Source: Microbacterium radiodurans (GTDB lineage Bacteria > Actinomycetota > Actinomycetes > Actinomycetales > Microbacteriaceae). Taken from it: a stretch of 64,000 nucleotides of DNA. Shown in pieces: positions 19,348-27,272 of the stretch. Each line of letters begins with the position of its first letter. Position 1 is the first letter of the stretch. The notes below the pieces were generated by a model, which was not told where the DNA came from, did no database searches, and was given only the letters and a program-made list of their open reading frames with translations. Location of the stretch: the NCBI RefSeq assembly GCF_008710705.1, contig NZ_VYRZ01000002.1, positions 248,001 to 312,000 of the forward strand. Direction: 5' to 3'. The position numbers were made by a program, and so were the translations under genes.

Positions 19348-19905
19348 ATGGTCACCACCAGCGACTCCACCGGCCGCACGATCGCACGCTCGTTCCGAAT
19401 CGCCTTCATCATCGGCGGCATCCTCTCCGTCGTCCTCGGTCTTCTGATCCTCATCTGGCCGGGCCGCACGGCTCAGGTGCTGACGGGGATCATCGCGGCC
19501 TACACGATCATCGCGGGCCTCGTGTATGCCGCTGTCGGCATCGCATCGGGTTCGAAGCGGGGCTGGTCGCGAGCCGGCCACGTCGCGCTCGGGGTGTTCT
19601 TCGTCGTCGTCGGGGTCGTCGCCTTCGCGAATCTCGCGGCTTTCACGATCTCGTTCGCGCTTTTCCTGGGCGCGCTCGTCGGCATCCTGTGGATCGTCGA
19701 GGGCGCCGTCTCGCTGTCGACGATCGGTCACGCGCGCAACCGAGGGTGGACGATCGCCTTCGCGATCCTGTCGCTGATCGCCGGCGTCATGCTGCTGTTC
19801 TCGCCGCTGTGGGGCGCCATCGTGCTGTGGTGGCTGCTCGGCATCTCCGCCGTCGCCCTGGGAATCGCGAACATCGTTCGCGGCCTGTCGATGCGCGAGG
19901 GTTGA
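19348..19905 (+). CDS. HdeD/DUF308 family membrane protein
   Basis: The 185-residue protein has six predicted transmembrane helices in three similar pairs, the DUF308/HdeD pattern (GGILSVVLGLLILIWPG, LGVFFVVVGVVAFAN, LIAGVMLLFSP). E. coli HdeD supports acid resistance at high cell density; a stress role is likely here but unproved. AGAGAGG precedes the ATG by about ten bases. A TAGCTT hexamer near 19288 may be the -10 box. Confidence 0.85.
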   Translation: MVTTSDSTGRTIARSFRIAFIIGGILSVVLGLLILIWPGRTAQVLTGIIAAYTIIAGLVYAAVGIASGSKRGWSRAGHVALGVFFVVVGVVAFANLAAFTISFALFLGALVGILWIVEGAVSLSTIGHARNRGWTIAFAILSLIAGVMLLFSPLWGAIVLWWLLGISAVALGIANIVRGLSMREG

Positions 19906-19932
19906 TCCGCGGTCGGCTCCCGGGACGCCGGC

Positions 19933-21918
19933 TCACACCGGGAGGAAGCGTCCCCACCAGTCGAGGATGGCCTCGAACCGCTCCACCCGATGCCGCGGAC
20001 GGCCCGACCGCGTGAGTTCGTGGTCCTCTCCCGGGAAGATGAGCATCTCCGCATCGGTCCCCTGCCGCTTGAGGGCCGTGTAGTAGCGGGTCGCCTGCTC
20101 GAGCGGGCACCGGAAGTCGAGTTCGGAGTGCATGACGAGCGTCGGCGTCCGCACCCTGTCGACGACGGCGAACGGGCTCTGCGCGATCATCGCAGCGGGG
20201 TCGGTGCCGACGTACTCGTCGCCGAAGAACGATCCTATGTCGCTCGTTCCCCGGAACGATGCCGGGTCGAGGAACCCGCGCTCGACGATGGCCGCGGCGA
20301 ACCGGTGCTCGTGCGCGATCGTCCAGGCCGTCAGATACCCGCCGTACGAGCCGCCCATGATGCCGACGCGCGCGGCGTCGAGTCGTCCATCGCTCGCCAG
20401 AGCTCCGTCGAGGAAGTCGAGGACATCGGCCAGGTCGAGCGTTCCCATCGCCTGTCGGATGCTGCGTCCGTGCGCGCGGCCGTAGCCGGCGCTCCCGCGC
20501 GGATTGCAGTAGACGACCGCGTAGCCGGCGTCGACGAGCACCTGCGTCTCTTCGAACAGGTGCACGCCGTATGACGCGTACGGCCCGCCATGGATCTGCA
20601 GCAGCACGGGGAACGGCCCGTCACCCGTGGGCGTCGCCACCCAGCCGTGGACCGGATAGCCGTCACGTCCGGGGATCTCGATCTCCCGCGGGAGGACGAT
20701 CCCGGTGGATGCCGCCGCGTCGCCGAACGCGGTCGGCATGCGGGCCTCGGCGCCGTCCGCACTGAGCACGAGGATCTCGCCGGCCGAACGGGCGGTGGCG
20801 ACGGAGCAGACGATCCTCTCCCCCGCGGCGTCCGCGGCATGGCCGGTGACCTCGAGCCCACCGCGCAGACGCGTCGCACCGCCGGAGCGGTCGACGCGGA
20901 GCAGGTGGAGCTCGCCGCGGGTGCGGTTCTGGACGAGGAAGTCGTCGCCGATCGGGGTGATGTGGGACCCGACCTCACCGAGGTCGATGGTCTCGGGGTC
21001 CGTCAGCCGACGCGGTCCGGAGGGCTCGAGAAGCCAGAGCGCGACGCCCGGCGCGACGAAATCGACGCCCGTCGGCCCGGGGTCGGACGCGAGGATCGCC
21101 ACGACTCCGTCGGGGCCGACCGCGACGTCCGAGATCGACAGCTGAGCGGGCAGGAGCTCCCGCTCCCCCGACCCGTCGACGGCAACGGCGATGAGCGGGG
21201 TGCGCAGGTCACGGGCGTCGACTTCGATGTCGTCGGTCGTCGTCAACACCTCCGCACCGTTTGCGCTGAAGACCACGCCGTCGTACGAACGCGCGCCGTC
21301 TGTCAGCTGGCGCGCCGCAGCGGGAACGATCCGGCGCGCTCCATCGGGAGCGCCGGGTGCGGGAGCGGGTGCGTAGAAGGGCTCGGAGTCCGTCTCGACG
21401 GTGTCGACGACGAACACCTGCGCCGGGCGATCGCCGATGTACCCGATGCCGTTCGCGTGCCAGCGCACGCCCGTGATGCGACGGGGCGGCTCCGCCTCGG
21501 CCGAGATCCCGGGGACGCTGCCGTAGCGGCCGGCTTCCGGGATCCGTGCGGTGAACGCCAGGGAGGTCCCGGCCGGCGACCAGGCGAATGACCCCACGCC
21601 GAGCGGCGCGTCGGTCATCTGGATCGGCTCGGAACCCGTCAGCGCGACCAGGTGCAGCTGCGGCTTGCCGTTCTCGTCGGCGCGGAGGAACGCAACGGTG
21701 CCGCCGTCGGGCGACACGCGCGGCGCGGTGTCGGACGTGCCCCGGGTCAGGCGGCGAGGTGCGCCGCGATCGAGGTCGACCCGCCACAGCTGCCCGACGT
21801 AGCGATCGGCGCCGAGGTCCGGGCGAGTGGCGGCGAAGATCGCGACCGACCCGTCGGGCGTCACACTCGGACGACCGATCGTCGTGAGGGCCTCGATCTG
21901 CTCGGGGCGCACGATCAC
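19933..21918 (-). CDS. S9 family peptidase (prolyl oligopeptidase/acylaminoacyl-peptidase type)
   Basis: The 661-residue serine peptidase has an N-terminal beta-propeller (about 1-390, WD40/TolB-like blades such as SPDGGTVAFLRAD) and a C-terminal alpha/beta hydrolase domain. The nucleophile Ser lies in GIMGGSYGGYLTAW, the Asp in MHSELDFRCP and the His in PGEDHELTRSG, so the catalytic triad is intact. No signal peptide is seen, which suggests a cytoplasmic oligopeptidase. The GTG start overlaps the SDR stop as GTGA, so it is the second gene of a two-gene operon. Confidence 0.9.
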   Translation of the reverse strand: MIVRPEQIEALTTIGRPSVTPDGSVAIFAATRPDLGADRYVGQLWRVDLDRGAPRRLTRGTSDTAPRVSPDGGTVAFLRADENGKPQLHLVALTGSEPIQMTDAPLGVGSFAWSPAGTSLAFTARIPEAGRYGSVPGISAEAEPPRRITGVRWHANGIGYIGDRPAQVFVVDTVETDSEPFYAPAPAPGAPDGARRIVPAAARQLTDGARSYDGVVFSANGAEVLTTTDDIEVDARDLRTPLIAVAVDGSGERELLPAQLSISDVAVGPDGVVAILASDPGPTGVDFVAPGVALWLLEPSGPRRLTDPETIDLGEVGSHITPIGDDFLVQNRTRGELHLLRVDRSGGATRLRGGLEVTGHAADAAGERIVCSVATARSAGEILVLSADGAEARMPTAFGDAAASTGIVLPREIEIPGRDGYPVHGWVATPTGDGPFPVLLQIHGGPYASYGVHLFEETQVLVDAGYAVVYCNPRGSAGYGRAHGRSIRQAMGTLDLADVLDFLDGALASDGRLDAARVGIMGGSYGGYLTAWTIAHEHRFAAAIVERGFLDPASFRGTSDIGSFFGDEYVGTDPAAMIAQSPFAVVDRVRTPTLVMHSELDFRCPLEQATRYYTALKRQGTDAEMLIFPGEDHELTRSGRPRHRVERFEAILDWWGRFLPV

Positions 21919-22679
21919 TCGCCGCCGAAGGACGATGTGTCGCCGACGAGACGCGTGTTGTCCGAGGGAATGGGCTCGACCGCCGCGAGAGCCACCTCGG
22001 CGGCGAACTCCGAGACGTTGTAGAGCTTGCCGGCCGACTCGCGGCGGTCGGCGATCGCTCCGGGGTTGGCGCGCTCGAGCAGCGTGGCCGTGATGGTGCC
22101 CTCGATCATGTCGCCCGAGACGACGACGAAATCGATGCCGCGCTCGTTCAGCTCCGGGATGCGGTCGCGCAGAGCGTCCTCGCCGGCGCGCTTGGAGAGG
22201 GCGACGGGTTCGTACTCGGGCATGGTGGGCGTCGTCCGGATGAAGTGCGCCTGGTGACTGGTGACGAACACGACACGCGAGCCGTCGGAGAGCAGGGGCA
22301 GCGCGGCATCCAGGACGCCGACCTGCGCGTCGCGATTGAGAGTGAGCGCGTAGTCGGCGGCCATGCCGCCCTCCATGCCGCCCGATGCGTTCAGCACGAG
22401 CAGATCGAGGGCGCCGAACGCCTCGCGCACAGCGGCGAACATCTCGTCGACGGAGGCGCGGTCGGTCAGGTCGGCGCCGACGACGAGTACCTGCACACCC
22501 AGCGCGCGCAGCTCGGTGGCGAGCTTCTCGGCCCGCGGGGCCTTGTTGCGGAAGTTGATGACGACGTTGGCCCCGGCCTGGGCGAGATAGCGAGCCGTGT
22601 CGGCGCCGATGCCGCGAGAAGAACCGGTGACCAGAGCGGTGCGGCCGGCGAGGGTTCCGGCGGGAAGGGGCTGGGACAT
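21915..22679 (-). CDS. Short-chain dehydrogenase/reductase (SDR)
   Basis: The 254-residue Rossmann-fold oxidoreductase has cofactor motif TALVTGSSRGIGADTA and VLNASGG at the end of beta-4. The usual YxxxK motif is not clear: the region reads EPVALSKRAGEDAL, where the Tyr appears only as MPEYEPVALSK. This is a YxxxxxK-like spacing, so activity should be checked. The ATG at 22679 is chosen over upstream in-frame starts because GGAG lies about ten bases before it and the extra 28 residues are not SDR-like. It leads the operon with the S9 peptidase. Confidence 0.85.
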   Translation of the reverse strand: MSQPLPAGTLAGRTALVTGSSRGIGADTARYLAQAGANVVINFRNKAPRAEKLATELRALGVQVLVVGADLTDRASVDEMFAAVREAFGALDLLVLNASGGMEGGMAADYALTLNRDAQVGVLDAALPLLSDGSRVVFVTSHQAHFIRTTPTMPEYEPVALSKRAGEDALRDRIPELNERGIDFVVVSGDMIEGTITATLLERANPGAIADRRESAGKLYNVSEFAAEVALAAVEPIPSDNTRLVGDTSSFGGE

Positions 22680-22734
22680 GTCGGCTGCTCCGGGGTGGAT
22701 CGGGGTGGCGGGCCGGCGGATGCCGGACCGTCCG

Positions 22735-22740
22735 AGCCTA
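22735..22740 (-). promoter_or_regulatory. -10 box of the SDR-S9 operon (TAGGCT)
   Basis: TAGGCT on the minus strand lies 55 bases before the SDR ATG, which gives a leader that includes the GGAG site. Confidence 0.5.
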
Positions 22741-22770
22741 CCAACCGGCCTCGCGTCGACCACCGGATGC

Positions 22771-22776
22771 TAGGTT
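22771..22776 (+). promoter_or_regulatory. -10 box of the NfeD-SPFH-GDPD operon (TAGGTT)
   Basis: TAGGTT lies 24 bases before the NfeD ATG, and GAAGGAG sits in the leader just before that ATG. Divergent from the SDR promoter. Confidence 0.5.
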
Positions 22777-22800
22777 CGGAAGGGAGTCGAAGGAGCGCCG

Positions 22801-23337
22801 ATGTTGCCGGATCTCGTGCAATACCTCTGGATCGCGTGGCTCGTCCTCGCCCTGGTGTTCGTCATCGTCGAGCTGGTCACGCTCGAGTTCACGTTCCTCA
22901 TGCTCGCGGCCGGAACGCTCATCGGAGGTCTCGGCACGAACCTCCTGAGCGCACCGTGGTGGCTGCAGGTGGCTGCCGCGGCCGCGGTCTCGGCGCTTCT
23001 GCTCTTCACGATCCGGCCGCTGCTTCTGCGCGCCCTGCACCGGAGCAGCGTCGCGGTGCGCACGAACGTCGATGCGCTCGCCGGCATCGGCGGCCGCGCG
23101 GTGGCACCGTTCGTCGACGGAGCGGGCTCCGTCAAGCTCGACAACGGCGAGACCTGGACGGCGCGTGTCGCTGCCGGAGCCTCGTCCCCCGTCGTCGGCG
23201 CGCCGGTGGTCGTGCTGGCCGTGCGCGGCGCGACCGTCGTCGTCGAACTCGCCGACGCGGCACGGGCCGCCCCCGGCGGCGCATCCCCGCACGGCGAGAG
23301 CCCCCTCCCCGACGATAAGGACTCCCCCCATGGTTGA
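22801..23337 (+). CDS. NfeD-like membrane protein
   Basis: The 178-residue protein has an N-terminal membrane region with two to three helices (residues about 8-75) and a C-terminal OB-fold domain (about 95-155, GIGGRAVAPFVDGAGSVKL and VVVLAVRGATVVVE). NfeD proteins pair with stomatin-like SPFH proteins and are thought to help membrane protein quality control. The stop overlaps the SPFH start by eight bases. The last 20 residues are a polar, Pro-rich tail. Confidence 0.9.
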   Translation: MLPDLVQYLWIAWLVLALVFVIVELVTLEFTFLMLAAGTLIGGLGTNLLSAPWWLQVAAAAAVSALLLFTIRPLLLRALHRSSVAVRTNVDALAGIGGRAVAPFVDGAGSVKLDNGETWTARVAAGASSPVVGAPVVVLAVRGATVVVELADAARAAPGGASPHGESPLPDDKDSPHG

Positions 23338-24256
23338 CATCGGCCCCTTCATCGGACAGATCTTCGTGATCGTCCTGCTGGTCGTCCTGGCGATCTTCGT
23401 GATCGTCGTCCTCTTCCGCGCGATCCGGATCATCCCGCAGGCCTACGCGGGCGTCGTGGAGCGGCTCGGCCGGTACCAGCGAACCCTGGCACCCGGCCTG
23501 AACCTGCTCGTTCCCTTCATCGATCGGGTCCTGCCCCTGGTCGACATGCGCGAGCAGGTCGTCTCCTTCCCGCCGCAGCCCGTCATCACCGAGGACAACC
23601 TCGTCGTCTCCATCGACACGGTCGTCTATTTCCAGGTCACCGACGCGCGCGACGCCACCTACGAGATCAACAACTACCTCGGCGCCGTCGAGCAGCTCAC
23701 GACGACCACGCTCCGCAACGTCGTCGGCGGACTGAACCTCGAGCAGGCGCTCACGAGTCGTGATGAGATCAACAGCCGCCTGCGCCTCGTCCTCGACGAG
23801 GCGACGGGCAAGTGGGGCATCCGCGTGTCGCGGGTTGAGCTCAAGGCGATCGAGCCCCCCACATCCATTCAGGACTCCATGGAGAAGCAGATGCGCGCGG
23901 AACGCGACCGCCGCGCCGCGATCCTCACCGCGGAGGGTTCCAAGCAGTCGCAGATCCTCGAGGCGGAGGGCCGCCGGCAGGCCGAGATCCTGCGCGCGGA
24001 GGGCGACAAGCAGGCGCAGATCCTCCGCGCCGAGGGCGAGTCCGCCGCGATCGAGTCGGTGTTCCGAGCGATCCACGCCGGCAACGCGGACGACAAGCTC
24101 CTCGCCTACCAGTACCTCCAGACGCTGCCGAAGATCAGCGAGAGCTCCTCCAGCAAGCTCTGGATCATCCCGAGCGAGTTCACCGACGCGCTCAAGGGGC
24201 TGAGCAACGGCTTCAGCGCGGGGCGGGGTACGCCCACTCCCCCGACCGCTCCGTGA
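23330..24256 (+). CDS. SPFH/stomatin-like protein (QmcA type)
   Basis: The 308-residue protein has one N-terminal membrane helix (about 8-34) and an SPFH domain (about 35-200, GVVERLGRYQRTLAPGLNLL, then TIVYFQVTDAR-like and ALTSRDEIN). A heptad-like coiled coil follows with repeated AEG(S/R/D)KQ(A/S)QIL units (about 215-255). Such proteins form large membrane rings around proteases or quality-control factors. AAGGA lies eight bases before the ATG at 23330. The open frame runs 86 codons further upstream but there overlaps the NfeD gene in another frame. Confidence 0.92.
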   Translation: MVDIGPFIGQIFVIVLLVVLAIFVIVVLFRAIRIIPQAYAGVVERLGRYQRTLAPGLNLLVPFIDRVLPLVDMREQVVSFPPQPVITEDNLVVSIDTVVYFQVTDARDATYEINNYLGAVEQLTTTTLRNVVGGLNLEQALTSRDEINSRLRLVLDEATGKWGIRVSRVELKAIEPPTSIQDSMEKQMRAERDRRAAILTAEGSKQSQILEAEGRRQAEILRAEGDKQAQILRAEGESAAIESVFRAIHAGNADDKLLAYQYLQTLPKISESSSSKLWIIPSEFTDALKGLSNGFSAGRGTPTPPTAP

Positions 24257-25023
24257 CGCACCCGTTCCTCTCGGATCCGCCGCCGCGGATCCTCGCGCAC
24301 CGCGGCTTCGTCCCGGCGGATGCCGAGGGCATCGTCGAGAACTCCTTCGCCGCCGTCGCCGCCGCTCACGCCCTGGGCATCGGCATCGTCGAATCGGATT
24401 GTCACCTGAGCGCCGATGGCACCGTCATCCTGTTCCACGACGTCGACCTGTCGCGGGTGACCGGCGATCCGCGGCGGGTCTCGGAGGTCGGCGACCGCGA
24501 GCTCGAGGACCTCATGTCCGAGCGCGGCGGGCTGATCACCCTCGTCCAGGCGCTCGACGCCTTTCCCACGCTGCGGTTCAATCTCGATGTGAAGGCGGAT
24601 GCCGCCGCCGAAGCGGTGGGACGGACGGTGGCCCCATTCGCGGACCGGGTCCTCGTCACGAGCTTCGACGACGGCCGCCGACGGCGCGCGCTGGGAGCCG
24701 CGGCCGAGGCCGGCGCGACGCCGGCGACGTCCGCCGGGAGCGTGCGCACCGCCGCGATCGTCGCCGCCGTCGCGACGCGTCTGCCGGTGCTCATCCGACG
24801 AGCGTTCCGCGGTCTCGACGCCCTGCAGGTTCCCGAGCGACGAGGTCCGCTCCGCATCGTCACTCCCGCCGTGATCCGCTGGGCGCACCGGTGCGGCGTG
24901 GAGGTGCACGTGTGGACCGTGAACGACGCCGCGGACATGCGTCGTCTGCTCGCGGCGGGTGTCGACGGGATCGTCACCGACCGCGCCGATCGTGCTCTGC
25001 ACATCCTCTCCGGACGTCCGTGA
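24253..25023 (+). CDS. Glycerophosphodiester phosphodiesterase
   Basis: The 256-residue TIM-barrel enzyme hydrolyses glycerophosphodiesters to glycerol-3-phosphate and an alcohol. The catalytic elements are visible: ILAHRGF (metal and general-base His), ENSFAA, the metal-binding ESDCHLS and LFHDVDLSRVTG. VHVWTVND and GVDGIVTDRAD are at the C-terminal end. There is no signal peptide, so it is cytosolic. GTG start overlaps the SPFH stop as GTGA, third gene of the operon. Confidence 0.93.
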   Translation: MTHPFLSDPPPRILAHRGFVPADAEGIVENSFAAVAAAHALGIGIVESDCHLSADGTVILFHDVDLSRVTGDPRRVSEVGDRELEDLMSERGGLITLVQALDAFPTLRFNLDVKADAAAEAVGRTVAPFADRVLVTSFDDGRRRRALGAAAEAGATPATSAGSVRTAAIVAAVATRLPVLIRRAFRGLDALQVPERRGPLRIVTPAVIRWAHRCGVEVHVWTVNDAADMRRLLAAGVDGIVTDRADRALHILSGRP

Positions 25024-25130
25024 TCCGATCACTCTGAACATCGGCTGTGAAAGCCGACCGATGCACGGTCGTTCGGATGATGCACACAGCCGCGCACGTT
25101 ACAACTGATAGCCGACGAGAGGACCACACA

Positions 25131-25493
25131 ATGGCAGACCGCAGTTTGCGCGGCATCCGACTCGGCGCCTCGAGCCTACAGAGCGAAGAGGGCGTCGTCT
25201 TCCACGATCGCGTCAACCACACGTACGTGTGCTCGCGCTGTTCACACGAGACCGTCATGACGTTCGCGGCCGACGCCGAAGCACCCGAGACCTGGGAATG
25301 CCGCGCCTGCGGCGCCGAGGCTCTGCTCCGCGTGGGCGAGACCGTCGTCGAGGTCGACCACTCGGGCGACAAGACCGCCCGCACCCACTGGGACATGCTG
25401 CTCGAGCGCCGGACGATTCCCGAGCTCGAGGAGCTGCTCGAAGAGCGCCTCGCGCTGCTTCGCGAGCGTCGCGGCTCGAAGCTCAGCGCCTGA
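25131..25493 (+). CDS. rbpA: RNA polymerase-binding protein RbpA
   Basis: The 120-residue actinobacterial transcription factor binds RNA polymerase and the principal sigma factor and helps open promoters. The N-terminal tail (MADRSLRGIRLGA), a central four-cysteine zinc domain (CSRC and CRAC, about 35-60) and the C-terminal sigma-interaction helices (HWDMLLERRTIPELEELLEE) are intact. AGAGGA lies seven bases before the ATG. No TANNNT -10 box is obvious. A GGATG-N18-GTT arrangement at 25075-25100 loosely resembles a SigR promoter. Confidence 0.95.
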   Translation: MADRSLRGIRLGASSLQSEEGVVFHDRVNHTYVCSRCSHETVMTFAADAEAPETWECRACGAEALLRVGETVVEVDHSGDKTARTHWDMLLERRTIPELEELLEERLALLRERRGSKLSA

Positions 25494-25510
25494 CCCCCCG
25501 ACCTCGCGTC

Positions 25511-25544
25511 ATCAGCGCCGGCTCTCACGGGGGCCGGCGCTGAT
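25511..25544. terminator. Perfect 12-bp hairpin between rbpA and lnt
   Basis: ATCAGCGCCGGC pairs exactly with GCCGGCGCTGAT across a 10-base loop, followed by TCGTGTT. It lies between convergent transcripts and probably ends both. The remaining 145 bases to the lnt stop hold nothing recognisable. Confidence 0.75.
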
Positions 25545-25688
25545 TCGTGTTCCGTCGCGGCTCGGGCCACTCCCCGTCATCCGGGCCCCGATGCAAGGAA
25601 TCGTGCGCGACACCCGGTTGACGGACCGTCTGTCTCGGCGCGTCGCACACCACGCCTTGCGATGCGGCACGGCCCCGGCATCCGAGCC

Positions 25689-27260
25689 TCAGCCGCGAGG
25701 GCGGCGCCGGAGTCGGCGTCCGCCGATCGTGCCCCGCATGCGTCCGACGGCGCCGAGCGCGACGAGCACGAGGATGCTGCCCCATCCGAGCAGCGCCTGC
25801 ACGCCGCCGCCGATGATCGACGCCGGGGTGAGCCCCGTGCGCAGCGGCACCTCGGTCAGCATCGCACCCGCCTCGGCGGCAGGAAGGCCATCGATCTCCG
25901 ACCCGTCGGGAGCGATGACCTGGCTCGTCCCCACGGTCGAGATGTTCACGACGGAGCGTCCGGTCTCGATCGCGCGCATCCGCGCGAATGCCAGCTGCTG
26001 GAGGTTCTCGTCGGTGTCGCGGAAGTCGGCGTTGTTCGTCTGGAAGACGTACAGCTGGGCACCGTCCCGGGCTCCCGACCAGATGACGTCGTCGTAGAGG
26101 ACGTCGAAGCAGATGGCGAGCCCGACGCCGACACCGTCCACATCGATGAAGGGCGCATTCGTGCCGGGCGTGTACTCCCGTTGGATGAGCGAGATGAGGT
26201 CCGGAACGATCAGCTCGAAGAACCATCGGTCGGGGACGTACTCCCCCATCGGCACCGGTCGCGACTTGTCGTGCAGGGCGACCGGGTTGTCGCCGCCCGC
26301 CTCCCAGAGCATCGACGTGTTGTAGATGTCCTCGCCGCGCGTCGTCGCCGCGTTCACGAGGAGTGGCGCGTCCGCACGGCGGGCCAGCCGATCGAGCGTC
26401 GAGGCGACGGAGGTGTTCGACAGCGGGTCGCCGTCGATGCCCCCCTCCGGCCAGACGAGCAGGTCCAGGGGTTCGCCCAGCAGCGGTTCGGTCGCGTCGA
26501 GCTGAGCGCGGAAGACGTCGTAGCGCTCACGCTGGTCGAAGTAGCCGGCGGGTCCGTCGCCCTGCACCGACCCGACGCGGTAGGTCCCGGCATCCGTCGT
26601 CGGGAAGGCGGGGACGACTACCAGCAGCACGAGTGCGGCCGCAGTCGGCACGACGCCGATCATCCGCCGGAAGCCGCCGAGCCGGACCCACTCGAGGGCG
26701 GCGGCCACCACGAAGACGATGAGGAAGGTGAGGCCGGAGACTCCCGTCCACGACGCGATGTGCGCCAGCGGGCTCTCGGATTGACTCATGCCGATCCGGC
26801 CCCACGGGAAGCCGGTGTACGGCCACGAGCCCATGAAGAGCTCTCGTGCCGTCCACAGGCCTGCCACGAGGGGCGGCAGCGCCATCAGTCGCGCCCGGGC
26901 GCTCGGCAGCAGACGCGGCAGCCACCGGTATGCGAGCGCCAGCGGCACCGAGCCGGCCGCGAAGAAGATCGTCTCGATGCCCGCCAGCCCGAACCACGGG
27001 ACGGGTCCGAGGTAGCGGGTGATCCACGAGATGTGGATGAAGTAGAACGACGCACCGAACACGGCCCCCACCGCCACTGCGCCCCAGGCCGAGCGACCGA
27101 TCAGCCCGACGAGCGAGAACGCGACGCCGATGAAGGCGAGAGGCCACCACCCGATGTCGGGGAACGCCGCGTCGAGGACGGCTCCGCCCACGAGCGCGCC
27201 GACGAGAGCCAGCCACAGCGGGATGAGCGGCCGTTCGGCGGCCGGCGGAGCGTCGGGCAC
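25689..27260 (-). CDS. lnt: Apolipoprotein N-acyltransferase
   Basis: The 523-residue membrane enzyme adds the third acyl chain to the N-terminal cysteine of lipoproteins. The N-terminal region has about seven membrane helices (14-220) and the nitrilase-like domain follows (225-485). The catalytic triad is Glu272 in VWPEGG, Lys332 in HDKSRPVPMGEY and Cys384 in AICFD. A final helix precedes a basic tail. The GTG start is leaderless, six bases after TAGGCT, whose first three bases are the helY stop codon. At least two lipoproteins are encoded here (32890-33852 and 50049-50663). Confidence 0.93.
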   Translation of the reverse strand: MPDAPPAAERPLIPLWLALVGALVGGAVLDAAFPDIGWWPLAFIGVAFSLVGLIGRSAWGAVAVGAVFGASFYFIHISWITRYLGPVPWFGLAGIETIFFAAGSVPLALAYRWLPRLLPSARARLMALPPLVAGLWTARELFMGSWPYTGFPWGRIGMSQSESPLAHIASWTGVSGLTFLIVFVVAAALEWVRLGGFRRMIGVVPTAAALVLLVVVPAFPTTDAGTYRVGSVQGDGPAGYFDQRERYDVFRAQLDATEPLLGEPLDLLVWPEGGIDGDPLSNTSVASTLDRLARRADAPLLVNAATTRGEDIYNTSMLWEAGGDNPVALHDKSRPVPMGEYVPDRWFFELIVPDLISLIQREYTPGTNAPFIDVDGVGVGLAICFDVLYDDVIWSGARDGAQLYVFQTNNADFRDTDENLQQLAFARMRAIETGRSVVNISTVGTSQVIAPDGSEIDGLPAAEAGAMLTEVPLRTGLTPASIIGGGVQALLGWGSILVLVALGAVGRMRGTIGGRRLRRRPRG

Positions 27261-27266
27261 GCTTCG

Positions 27267-27272
27267 AGCCTA
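27267..27272 (-). promoter_or_regulatory. -10 box of lnt (TAGGCT), overlapping the helY stop
   Basis: TAGGCT on the minus strand lies six bases before the lnt GTG. Bases 27270-27272 are the TAG stop of helY. Confidence 0.55.

Noticed and set aside
22680..22763. Upstream extension of the SDR gene to 22763
   Set aside because: The extra 28 residues are not SDR-like and cross the likely promoter TAGGCT at 22735-22740.
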